NCBI RefSeq assembly: GCF_964656455.1
Contig: NC_135718.1
Location: 131,795,966-131,859,965, forward strand
Length of the DNA: 64,000 bases
DNA from: Halichoerus grypus
Lineage: Eukaryota; Chordata; Mammalia; Carnivora; Phocidae
Direction of reading: 5' to 3'
This document shows, piece by piece, positions 1 to 10,760 of the stretch; position 1 is the stretch's first letter; every line of letters begins with the position of its first letter. The translations under genes were made by a program, and so were the position numbers. Under the pieces are notes generated by a model. The model ran no database searches, had not been told where the DNA came from, and was given only the letters and a program-made list of their open reading frames with translations.

Positions 1-498
1 GCACAGATGCGTAAATGCATCTTCATTTCTGCACACACCCGAGTCCTCCGCAGTGCACATGAGTGTCCCTCCTTCCTCTGCAACTGGCTTCCACTGGCAG
101 TTGGCAGATGAGTTCTGGAATCTCTGGGCAGCCCTGGGAGCAGGCATCCCTCCCCAGCGACTTTCCTGGAAGGCTTTGGTGCCAGTCCAGTGCCAGGCGC
201 CCATCTTGGCCTGGGGGACATGGCTTCTAGGAACTTCCCCACTAAGGACTTGGTGGCTTCTGGGAGTCAGTGTTGAGGGGATGCCCTGTGAGCACCGTTG
301 TGGGGCTAGAGAACATTTCTGTCCTATTTATGCGAGACTCTCTTCTTTCCTTCTTTTCTCTTTCTTCCTCCTTCTACTGCTCACCTCTCTCTGCTCACTG
401 CCTCCTTACGGGCCCAGTTGGCTGAAAGCCAACGCTCTTCCCCGCCCCTGGGCTTAGCGTGGGAGGATGTGAATTAGCCCCGTCCTCCCGCAGGAGCC

Positions 499-505
499 TA
501 TATAG
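499..505 (+). promoter_or_regulatory. TATA-like box upstream of the candidate first exon
   Basis: TATATAG occurs at 499-505, followed 200 bp later by two abutting GATA-type motifs (TTATCTTATC, 704-713). Both lie upstream of the possible first exon at 993. No transcription start can be assigned from sequence, and TATA-like strings are common in introns. Confidence 0.2.
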
Positions 506-992
506 CTGGTAAAGCATTATTAATCCGCCATCCCCAAAGAAATCCATTAACGAGCTCCTGGGTCGGGCACACGGTGTGAGATAACCGGTCACTTCTGCTG
601 TCTGTTGAAACTTTGGAGACATTGATTTTCAGGCTCCCAAGCACTACTGAGCAGTGAAGCTTGGGGCAGGCTCTTTCCTGCAGCCTGTTTGGTGGGGGCA
701 TTTTTATCTTATCAAGCTAAAAGCCCCAGGAATAGAAAGTTTTCCACTGGGGGAGGTGGAGGGAAAGGACCTCAGCTGGGAAGGAGAAGGCATTGCTCAG
801 CCTGTGCTGGTGCCCGGGCCCCACGTCCCAGGTGCCGGTGACTTCCTTCGGGGAGAGGAGCTGGCTGGGCTGATTGGAGCAAAGCCCCAGTCACGGGAGG
901 CCCCGGGGTCCTCCCAGGGCCAGTGAGTCTCCGCTCATCGCTCCATCCCTGCCGGCTGGCCTAGAGAGAAGCCATTGATCTCCCGCAGCGGG

Positions 993-1149
993 ATGACCGA
1001 GGGCTGGGATGAGGAGGCGGCTCCTGCCTGCTTCAGAACAGTCATGGCGAGGCTCCAGCGGCTTTTCCGCAGGCTCCCCAAGAGCCGCTCGGGATCAGAG
1101 AGGCTCCAGGCCCTGCAGAGGTTCTGCCATGAGGCCCAGCTGGCTCGCG
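993..1149 (+). CDS. Candidate alternative first coding exon of RASSF5 (unproven)
   Basis: The frame is closed by a TGA at 924-926, then stays open through ATGs at 993 and 1044 to a good donor (GCG|GTAGGT) at 1149/1150. From 993 this is 52 codons plus one base. The RASSF5 C1 exon at 15432 begins with two bases that complete a codon, so the phases fit exactly and the joint codon would be GAC (Asp). The ATG at 1044 has a strong context (G at -3 and G at +4). The peptide from 1044 starts MARLQRLFRRLPKSR and is basic, arginine-rich and probably helical. A resulting protein would carry only the second half of the C1 finger, then RA and SARAH. I recognise no homologue and recall no such isoform. One donor plus a phase match (1 in 3 by chance) is suggestive, not proof. 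Confidence 0.35.
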
Positions 1150-2074
1150 GTAGGTCCAAGTGCTCTAGCTAGGGGCCTTCAGGGGGTTCTTGGGTTCCGA
1201 GGCCTTGCCCATAGGGAAGGGAGTGCAGGAGCCTAATGGCAGCCTGGCATTTGCTGCTGAGCTCAGCGGCCCCCCAGGGCCCAAAGCTCAGGTGCTGACA
1301 CCCTGCCAGCTCTAGGTGGAACAGCAGATCCGAAAGCACATGCGCAGAGGCCCAGGTTGCCTGTGGGTGTGAACAGCTTTTCCTGGGTTAAGCAGTCATC
1401 CTAATCTGGGCCCCTGAGCTGGGGGAAGATGGGCGCTTGGATGACACCGTTTTCCACTCTACCGTGCTGGAGCTCGGAGGGGTGTGAGACCTTGTCACAG
1501 TGTGGAGTCGGCCTCCCAAGGACCCATGGGCAGTGATGTTTCCTAGGCAGGGGTTTCTCACCTGCATGGTTAGGGGAGGTGCCTTCAGGGCCCCAGCACG
1601 CAGGGTTTGCAGGGCTGGGGACTACTAGCTGGGACACAGGGGACAGGAGCCCAGCCTCAGGCTGCAACTGGGCCACGGTTTCTTGCCCTGAGCACTAATT
1701 AGCAGGAGAACGGTCCTTGCCAGGGGAAGGATAATGGCATAGTGTGGGGCGAGTGAAAGATAAGGAGAGACAGTAGCATTCACATTTTCAAGGAACCTTA
1801 GGTCCTCCTACTCACTTTTTTTCAAAGAAAGGAAGCTGAGGCCAACCAAAGCTGGTGGCAACACCAGAACCAGGGGGGAGTCCTGGACACCGGCCTTCCA
1901 GCGCCTGGTTCTTTCTGCTGTGTCATGCTATCTCAGCATCTTATCTTTCTATAGCGCCCTTCTGCCAAAGAGCTGAAGCAATTATGTTTTATTTGTTTAC
2001 TTTTAATATCATGTATTCCCTCCAGACCCCTGTGCAGGAGGAGTGGAAAGGGGGTTATGTTATTTCACTGATGC

Positions 2075-2162
2075 GGCGGCTCAGAGAAGTAAGGCCCCTT
2101 GCTAGGGGCCAGAGCTGCACAGCCAGGCCTCGAACCCCTTGGCCCGGGTTCTAGTCCCCTTA
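2075..2162 (+). mobile_element. MIR fragment
   Basis: The string around GCACAGCCAGGCCTCGAACC resembles the MIR core and 3' part (cleared gene-list style 'agctggtaagtggcagagc...gaaccc'). It is short and diverged. Confidence 0.45.
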
Positions 2163-2924
2163 CTGACCGCTTGCTGCTTCTCATTGATGGCTGGATCTTT
2201 GGAGCACAAAAGCTTTCCTGGGGGCTCCCTGTCCCACTTGTCTCCGTGCTGTTCCTGTACACATTCAGGAATTGGTGGGCGTCCAGTGGGTCACAACACT
2301 GACTTCTAGAGATGGAAGAAAACTGAACAGTCCTCTCTGGACTGAGATTTCGGAAGCAGAGTTTAAAAGACAACATGGTCTGGACTCTGGAAAATATGAT
2401 TTTTCTGATCGAGGCTTTACCTCTTGAGAAGTGGGAATTTTAATTCAACTAGACCTAATCCCCACTTGGAGACAAATACTCTTAGCCAGCCTGCACAATT
2501 TATCCTCATCGGTGGCCTAATACATACTGCGGCCCTCACTGAGAAGACAGCTGGATGCTGAGTTGCTCAATTTAAATGCTCACTCGTGTCTTCGTGTTCC
2601 TCCTACCCCCTGCGAGAATTATCCAACAGATCATTCCCTTGCTCCTTTGCTATTCAGCCCAAGGAGTTATAGATTTAAGAAAATCAATCAGGCCTGGAGT
2701 GGCAGCATTAAGGTCAAGGCAAATGCCGAACTGCCTCCGAGACACGCTTGCTCGTTTAACTTGTGTTAGCACTTGGACTTAATAGATCAGAAGAAGGGAG
2801 ACAGGGCGCTCAAAGATGATGGCAGCAATAGACAGTGGACTGCAGATTTCTAGAAGAGCTCATCTTACTTGCAGGAATCCATCAGCAACCCGTAGTACGG
2901 CACTGAAGAACACGGTGGGCTTGG

Positions 2925-3110
2925 AGCCAAGCTGAGTTGAGTCTGGATCTTGGGTTCTTGGTGGTAGGGCCTTCCTGGTATAGATGAACCTCTCTGAGCC
3001 TTGGTTTCTCCCAGTGTAAACTGGGCAAAGAATCTCAACCTCAAGCCGGTGTCAGATAGGTTAAACGTGACATCGGATGTAAATCAGGTGACATGGTGCT
3101 TGTCCCAGAG
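2925..3110 (-). mobile_element. MIR, reverse orientation
   Basis: The order 'acctctctgagccttggtttctccc...gtaaactgggcaaagaatctcaacctc' is the antisense MIR signature. It is heavily diverged. Confidence 0.5.
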
Positions 3111-3942
3111 CAGGTCCCTCCTTGGCAGTTGCTCTTATTTCCTGCTCCAGGAAGACCTCTAATAATGGCTCCCGGTCGCTCACCTGTGCGAGCCCCCCCG
3201 TAGGGCTGCGTGCTCATCTTCGTGAAAGAGATAGCGTTTGGAGGTTGCCTGGGCAGAAGTGGGGGAGGGGATGAAACTCAAACACCTTCTCTGGAAAAAT
3301 TCCTATCACTGCGTTTACCACACCGCTAATTAACAAGGAAGGCTAGATGAGCCCACTGGGCATCATTAGAGCTGAGCAAGCGTGTTGCCAAGGAGCAAGT
3401 CATATTTCATCTGAAAAGGCGGATCGGGGGTCTGCAGGAAACGGCCTGGGTCTCTCCAGAAATTTCTGGTGGTCCTGGCTCTAAAGGGACACAGCTGTCA
3501 GGAAGCCTTTGTGAGTCTCGTGCAGAGAAGGGCGCAGACGTAATCTATTTACTTTTCTTCTCACGGCAAAAAGTCTCCTTTCACCCGGTTGGTTGGGGAT
3601 CAGCACTTTGTGTGCAAGTGACAGCCAAGCAGGTGTGGAAAAACCAGTTGGAGGCAGCCGCCTGGTTCGCCCATAAAGGACTGAACCTGTTTGCTCCTGG
3701 GCTTCAGTGGCCTCCTGGCTCTGGTGGGCATACCTGTGTGCACACACCTCTGTGCGCATTCATGTCCGCACGTCCGTCTAAACCTCCTCTGCTGCGCTGC
3801 AGGGCTTCTTGCAAGCTTATTTAGCTGTTCTTCTCCTTGGGGTCTGTGGGACACTACCAAAAATATACCCGAGGCTAGCGAGAGGCTAGACCGCCCTTTG
3901 CCCCTTCCCAGAGATCGTGTCTGCTTTAAAAACAATAAAACA

Positions 3943-4142
3943 GGGGCGCCTGGGTGGCTCAGTCGGTTAAGTGTGCGACTCTTGGTTTCAGTTCAGGTCA
4001 TGATCTCAGGGTCCTGAGATGGAGCCCCATGTTGGGCTCCACGCATGGAGCGGAGTCCGCTTGAGAGTCTCTCCCTCTCCCGCTGCCCCTCTCCCTGCTC
4101 GTGCGTGCGCACTCTCTCTCTCTAAAATAAATCTTTGAAAAA
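3943..4142 (+). mobile_element. CAN-SINE (tRNA-Lys-derived), first of a tandem pair
   Basis: The head GGGGCGCCTGGGTGGCTCAG contains the A-box region of the tRNA-derived promoter. It is followed by 'ggttcaggtcatgatctcagggtcctgagatggagcccc' type body, a CT-rich stretch and an AATAAATCTTTG-like A-rich tail. The flanks share an AATAAAACAG-type target sequence. Confidence 0.93.
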
Positions 4143-4155
4143 AATAAAAACAGTT

Positions 4156-4362
4156 GGGGCACCTGGGTGGCTCAGATGGTTAAGTGTCTGCCTTCAGCTC
4201 AGGTCAGGATCCCAAGGTCCTGGGATCGAGTCCTGCATTGGGCTCCCTGCTCAGTGGGGAGCCTGCTTCTCCCTCTCCCTCTGCTCCTCCCCCTGCTTGT
4301 GCTCTCTCACTCTGTCAAATAAATAAATAAAATCTTTAAAAATAAATAATAAATAAAAACAG
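4156..4362 (+). mobile_element. CAN-SINE, second of a tandem pair
   Basis: The head GGGGCACCTGGGTGGCTCAG starts in the A-rich tail of the preceding element. The body has the arctoid-type 'gggctccctgctcagtggggagcctgcttctccctctccc' order and ends in (AAAT)n and AATCTTT. The same A-rich AATAAAAACAG motif recurs after it, as expected for insertion into the older tail. Confidence 0.93.
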
Positions 4363-6871
4363 TAAAACAGAAGCAAAACAAAAAACAAACCAAAAAACCC
4401 CCCTTAAGCTCTTCATTCCATATCTGTCCCTCACTACTAGAGATCATATCCTTTCTTTATCAGCTACCCAGACTCCTCCTGGTGTCTTCTCAGGGGCCCG
4501 GGGATGGGCAGAGAGGAACCTGAGCCCCTGGGGGTGGGAGACCCCACCTGCTTTGTCTCTCTTACACCCAGAGCAAAGTGACACATGCCTGGGGGGGCAG
4601 AGGCCCCTCCTGAGCAGGCCTGAAGCCGAGAGGGTATCTGGAAGCTCCACGCTGGCTTTGGATACCATGGGCTTGTTACTGTTTGTAAAGCTCCCTTAAA
4701 CCCAACTGCCTACAGTGTTTTAAAAAATTTCTTTTTTTCTTTTCTTAAGGTGCTCTGGCAATAGAATTTATTTTTTTTCCAGGACATATCTATACTGGAA
4801 AAAAATATACGTGATGTATTTTTTTCTTTCATCCACTTGTTCCTATTGCAGAAAGTCTTTGGATATAACATGCTGTCCTTTAGAATAGTGGTTCACTTAG
4901 AAGGCCCTCAAAAATTACATGTTGAATGAATGCATGCACACATGAAAAACTGACTAATAACTAGGTTTATGTGGAAAGACAGGGGCATAACTGTGAAAAG
5001 GTTTAATATTCTCTCTGTGGCTTTCTGAGCACATGTGTCCCGATGGATGCACATGCTCTCATCGCCCCTGGTAAAAAATGGTGTCATATCTTTGCATGTC
5101 TATCTGTCTGGCCATACCCTAAATTCAACTTGAACTTCTTTGGATATGATGTCAGGTGGTCCAGCTGACAAACCTACAGACCCTTGCACACAAAGGATGA
5201 GATCCATTTGGCTTTCCCACCCTGGGCCCCCACCTGAAATCATTTACTTCAACATTTCCCCCAAAATGTATTGCCTCTTACTATTACTGTCCAGGGGTGG
5301 GCGGGACTCTCAGAGATGCTCTGTGATATCACGCTGAGGGCCTGCAGACTTGCCCGCTTCTCTTTTCTACATCCACATCTCCTCCCGGCCACCACTGTCA
5401 CCAAGAAATCGCTGCATGAAGCCACAGTGCGGCAGAACAACTCATACCTACCCTTGGGGCGCAGCTCTTTAAGATGCTGGAAGCGTTACTGGGAAACACA
5501 GTGCATGTGGAAATATGATACGAAAAAAATTTCAGCCAACCAAAAGATTAATTAGAGTAAATGAAAAATAGTTTTGCTGTCGTAAAAAGACTGAATCGAT
5601 TTAAAAGTAGAATGAACTCTAGATGACTGTGGGAATTATGGCTATAATAGGGCGTCAATGTTATAAACATCCGAAGTATAAATAATATAGTAAAAACCAG
5701 GGAGTGGGGGCCGAAGAGCCAGAGGGAACGTTCTGGAGTAATCCCAGCAGAGAGCCAGTTAATTCAGCTAAGGTTGAAGCATGCGTTGTTAAAAATGGCT
5801 CAACCCTATTAAGTGTGTTTATATTTTTAAACATATATACGTATACGCACAGGACAGGGGGCAAATATGCTTCAGGATGCAGCACCCCCAAAGACTGATG
5901 GGGCGTGAAACAGACCACGTGGGAAAGGTGTGCCGTGGCCAGAGGCCGGGCCGAGGGAGGGCACCGCCTGATGCTTCCCTCACTTCCTGCATCGTCTGTC
6001 TGAACCTGTGAACTGTCCTGCCCTCCATCCCCGCACCTGCCCCTCCCCAAATACCCCCAGCCCACACCCCCAGCCTGGCCTGGCCACCCTGCCTTCCTTT
6101 TGTGGGAGCTTTTGGCCTCGGGATGTGGGGTTGTGTTGGAGATAGATGATTAATGGGCCTGCCGGAGAGGCACACCCACCCACCCCACCCATACGGGGCA
6201 GGATGGTGCCTCTGCAGGTCAGCCTGGGCACCCAGGGTCTGCACCCAGTGTCTGCCGGGCCGGCAGGGGACGAGTCAGGGGAGAAGACAGGCCCCCGCAG
6301 AAACAACTGGTACATGAGGCCTAGCAACCAAGGTCCCAGAAAGAATCTTAGAATCGGCTTTAGTCCCTGAGCAACAGGGCAGGACCCTTTGCCCTTCCCT
6401 TCAGTACGAAAGTGTCACTCAAAAGCACACGTCCAACCCCAGCCAGGCCTGCCACACGCCAAACCTATCCGGTCACTTTGGGAGAGGGTGGAGACCAGGA
6501 CCTTGGGGTGGCCTTGTGTCCTCGGTTCAACCGAGGCATCCCAGCATCACCCCACCTCTGGAGCTCTCTCTCTTCAGCAGGCCTGACCTGGGGGAGCCTG
6601 CTTCCCGTAAAACCCGCCCACCCCAGCCCTCTGTTTTACATGGGAACTGAATGTCTGATCCAGGCTGGAGCATGTTCAGGCCCATCTCCTCTTGGCTCTT
6701 CGCACAGAGATGGCAGCCTCCATGCGCCCAGCTGCCCACCTTCCCTGTCTGCGGGAGGGACCTGCCCACAGCCTCTGACCTGGGATGTGGGTCTGGCTTC
6801 CAGGTCGCTCCCCTACCACTACATCGGTCCTTCCTGCTGGCTTCCTGGCTTGCCTTCTGGCACATTCCGTG

Positions 6872-6904
6872 GGCTGTGTGTTGTGTGTGTGTGTGTGTGC
6901 GTGT
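6872..6904 (+). repeat. (TG)n microsatellite
   Basis: An interrupted TG-dinucleotide run, beginning near 6872 and ending in a GCGTGT variant. Confidence 0.8.
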
Positions 6905-7468
6905 TGGACTGGGGTTGTGCAGTGGAGGTGAGGAGCCGTTGTGTGTCTCCAGACTGTCCCTGCTAGGGCGGGGCGTGCTGAGTACCCTCAGGGGTGGCCT
7001 GTCTTCTGAAACAAGAAACTACAGTATATGGTCTCAGCAGGGCTGGGGTTTGAGGGCCTTCCTGGAAACACAGAGATGCAGATGTCCTGAGCTGGCTGCC
7101 TGACCCACGAGCGGGGAGTTTCCATGCCCTTGCTCCGCCCTGACTAGGAGTTCAGCCAGGAGTATGAAAAACGTATGGATGGGGTTGATGTTGGCAATTG
7201 CTGCAGACCGCCCAGCTTGACAAATCACAGTCTACCTTCCCATCCTCCAATACAACCCCCACCCCCCATGTCCCTGCCTTCCTCCTCTGGGCCCATCAAC
7301 AGCAGGGCAGGAGGGAGGTTGGAGCAGGTAGGAGGAACTCCCTGGAAGGTTGCATGGTTCTTCTCACTGTAACACATTGGGAGAGGGCCCCAAAGCAGAG
7401 AGGTTTTCCGGCCAGCATCGCACACTGAGGCAGGGCACCCAGACTCAGGAATCCCACCGTGTGGAAGA

Positions 7469-7960
7469 TGACAGCTACCCTTTATCGAGCACCTACTACG
7501 TGCCAGGCAGTGTTGGATGCTTTACCTACATTCTCTCTCTCTTTTTTTTAAGATTTTATTTATGTATTTGAGAGAGAGAGAGAGAGAGTATGAGAGGGGA
7601 GAGGGTCAGAGGGAGAAGCAGGCTCCCCGCTGAGCCGGGAGCCCGATGTGGGACTCGATCCTGGGACTCCAGGATCATGACCTGAGCCGAAGGCAGTCTC
7701 CCAACCAACTGAGCCCCCCAGGCGCCCCTACCTACATTCTCTTTAATTGTGACAACAACTCTGCTGGCTAGGAAGATATGACTATTTCCATTTTGCAGAT
7801 GAAGACATTGAGGCTAAATAAATTCTCTATTTTACTGAGGTTAGGTAAATTGTCCAGGCATCTCACGCTCCATTAGAAGCAGAGTTTGGGTTCAAACCCG
7901 GATCTGTGGGACTCCGGAGGCCAGATTCTGTCCATTCCCCAACTCCTGATGAAGGGCCCC
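7469..7960 (+). mobile_element. MIR element, split by a CAN-SINE
   Basis: The left part reads 'acagctaccctttatcgagcacctactacgtgccaggcag' and the right part 'ttgtgacaacaactctgctgg...ccattttgcagatgaagacattgaggc'. These are consecutive segments of the MIR consensus, interrupted at 7537-7728 by the younger SINE. Confidence 0.85.
7537..7728 (-). mobile_element. CAN-SINE, reverse, nested in a MIR
   Basis: Reads as poly(T)-AAGATTTTATTTA, (GA)n, then the antisense body ending CCAGGCGCCCC. Perfect 14-bp target duplications TACCTACATTCTCT flank it at 7523-7536 and 7729-7742. Confidence 0.95.
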
Positions 7961-8877
7961 ATCCTCTGCACCTCTTCTCAAAGACCTCTTGCATGGCTGG
8001 CAGCGTGCTTCAAGGCACCTCATGGTCTAGGGATTTCTGACTTACTACTGCTGAGTGGGTACACTTTGGTACCTCTGTGAGGCGGCTGGTGTTGGGAGCC
8101 CGGGGTCCATCCTGCTTGCTTTCCTGCCATGCTCATCTCTCGACGTGCTGATGCCTCTGGCTCTGTTGTGGTGTAATGGGGAGCAGAGGTTCAGAGGCTG
8201 GGCCTCTTTGAGTGGGGGAGGCCGAGAGCCCACTGCTTGTGGAGCTTGACCGTGGCTGATGAGCTAGCCTCTCTGGTAAAGCTGCCCCGGGATCTCAGCG
8301 CAAGAACTGCTAGCTATTGCCCAAAGAGGTCAGCATCTCCCAGATGTGGCATCCCAGAGATAAAGGGGCCACGTTTGGCGAGTCGGGCCAGAGCAGGCAG
8401 ACAGGATGGGTGGGGTCCGGAGCTCCCAGGCTGAGTGGCTGGGCGGGGCTGGGACTGGAACTGTGAACGGACGCTTCCCAGGACGAGGTGGAGACCTCAG
8501 GGAGGGATGCTGTGGCCATGACCTGCTGGGGCAGAGGGAAAAATCACTCGCTACTCAAGTCCCTTTGACTCACACTATTTTCTAGGCTTGGATCACCCTA
8601 CCCCCCAGCCCCGATGAAGCCCACCCTGGCCTCAAGGAGTGCAGGATAGGGGGGCCAGGACCAAATGAAGGGGACGGCTCTGAGGAACAGTTTCCCAGAA
8701 AACAGGGCTAGTGAGAAGCAGCCAGGTGTGGTGGATTTTCACATCAGCTGTGCCGCTGACTCGCTGTGAGGCCCTCAGTGGGTCTTTTCACCCTTCCAAG
8801 TCTTGGTATCCTCATGCCTAAACTTGGAGTAGACTGAAGGATCTGGAAACCTCTGTCCACACGAAACCCCGCAGGTG

Positions 8878-9513
8878 GACGACATTTATAGCAGACTTAT
8901 ACTCATAACTTCCAAAACGTGGAAGTAACCAAGATGTCCTTCAGGAGGTGCAAATGGACAGAGAAGCTGTGGTCCAGCCACACGATGGAATGTTATTCAG
9001 CGCTCAGTGAGCTGTCAAGCCATGAAAAGACAGGGAGGAACTTCAAATGCATGTTACTAAGTGAAAGAAGCCGATCCAAAAAGGCTACATATTGTATGGT
9101 TCCAACTAGATGACATTCTGGAAAAGGCAAAGCTATGGAAGCAGTAAAAAGATCAGTGGTTTCCAGGGGTGAGGGGGTGGGAGGGATGAACAGGTGGAGC
9201 ACAGAGGATTTTTAGGGCAATAAAACTACTCTGTATGATAATATAATTGTGGATACATATCGTTACACACTTGTCCAAACTCATTGGATATACACCACCG
9301 ACACTGAACCCTAAGGTAAACCAGGGCTCTGGATAATGATACACCAGTGTAGGTTCATCAGTTGTAACAAATGTGTCACTCTGCTGGGGGATGCTGATAG
9401 TGGGTTTTGGCGAGGGGGGTGGCAGGAAGTACACGGAAAGTCTGTGTATACTTGTGCTCAATTTTGCTTCAAACCTAAAACTGCTCTAAAAAATAAAATC
9501 TATTTTTAAAGAT
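8878..9513 (+). mobile_element. Old L1 3' end (L1M-type)
   Basis: Contains the ORF2-end/3' UTR hallmarks 'tggaatgttattcagc', 'ggatttttagggcaataaaactactctgtatgat', 'aaccctaaggtaaacc' and 'aacctaaaactgctctaaaaaataaaatct' in sense order. Diverged and 5' truncated; exact subfamily not assigned. Confidence 0.85.
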
Positions 9514-9724
9514 AGGGAAAGCAACGTGTCCCACAGGCATAGTATTGATTTTGTGAAATCACACACACACACGTATATAGAAAGCATATAAAGGCTCCCG
9601 CTGTTATTGCAGTGTGGGTACGTGATTTTTCTTTGTTCCTTTTCATGGCATTTTTTCCCATTAGCAAAGAATATAGGCTCACTGTAAAAACCTAGCAACT
9701 ATGCAGAAAGGTAAAACACTTGAA

Positions 9725-10150
9725 ATCCCATCCCTCCGAGCAAGCATGTCAGAGCCAGGAAGCTCTCTGAACAATGTGTTTAGACATGTGTATATTTTTA
9801 TATAGTTAGGACCATAGAACAAAACCATTTTTTTTTCAATGATATATTTGTGGACATTTTCCCAAGGTGACCAGTATCAATCTACATCCTCTTTATATAA
9901 TGGCTAAGTTGTATTTATTTTTAAAAATATCATAACTCTAGCTGGCCCCCTGTAGGTGGATATGGGGTATTTCTAGCAGTTTGTTGTCATGAACAACCAT
10001 GGCATGAACAGTTTAGTGAAGAGATATTTAGATACAAATAAATACACACTCAGGATGAATTACTGTAGGAAATTCATATCATCGATGTAAAGACTTTCTC
10101 ATTTACCCACATCCTCTTTAATACTGGACAGTATCAACTTGGTTAACAAT
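9725..10150 (-). mobile_element. Probable old L1 3' UTR, antisense
   Basis: AT-rich text such as 'gatatatttgtggacattttcccaaggtgaccagtatc' and 'atcctctttatataatggctaagttg' resembles antisense 3' ends of old L1s. I cannot name a subfamily. Confidence 0.35.
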
Positions 10151-10561
10151 TCTCTTTTCTGAAACCTGAGCAAGATTTTAGAAGTTCAAATATTGGAGGG
10201 GTGTGGGGAGGAAGGAAGGGAAGGGAGCCGTCCAGGGGCGGACAGCAGCGCCTCTCCGACGTCGGGAAGGGCGGCCCCGCACCAGACTGGCTCTGTGTCC
10301 ACCTGGCGCCTTACTTATGCAGGGATCTGAGCTGGGGTCTCCCTTGCTGGAGAACAGGGGTTCAGTGGAGGTCTGAGGATGCCTTGGGACCCTTGGCATC
10401 AGGACTCAGTGGAGGTCTGGAGGAAGGTCCGAGGGCCCGGACAGGATATGCACAGATAGGCTTCTGGAATGAGGATGTCTGATGCTGTGGCCGCTGGCGA
10501 GACCCACCTTGGGGTTTGGCCAGTTGATAAGAATAGTTTGTATAGATTGAACTCTTTATAT

Positions 10562-10760
10562 TAGATCTTGTGTTACTTTTACCTAAGTATCTCATTCCGT
10601 TCTCATGGCAGCCCTGCGAGGCAGATACCTCTATCACCTTCACTTCACAGAGAGGAAACTGAGGCACAGGGGACACTAGCCTGGGATCAGATCGGCACTC
10701 ACACTCTGGCCTCTCCACTTTGGCAAAAGGCAGAGCACCCCTCCTTACTCTGGTCACTTA
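10562..10760 (+). mobile_element. MIR
   Basis: 'aagtatctcattccgttctcatggcagccctgcgaggcagatacc' followed by 'cacagagaggaaactgaggcacagggg' is in MIR order on the + strand. Confidence 0.75.
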
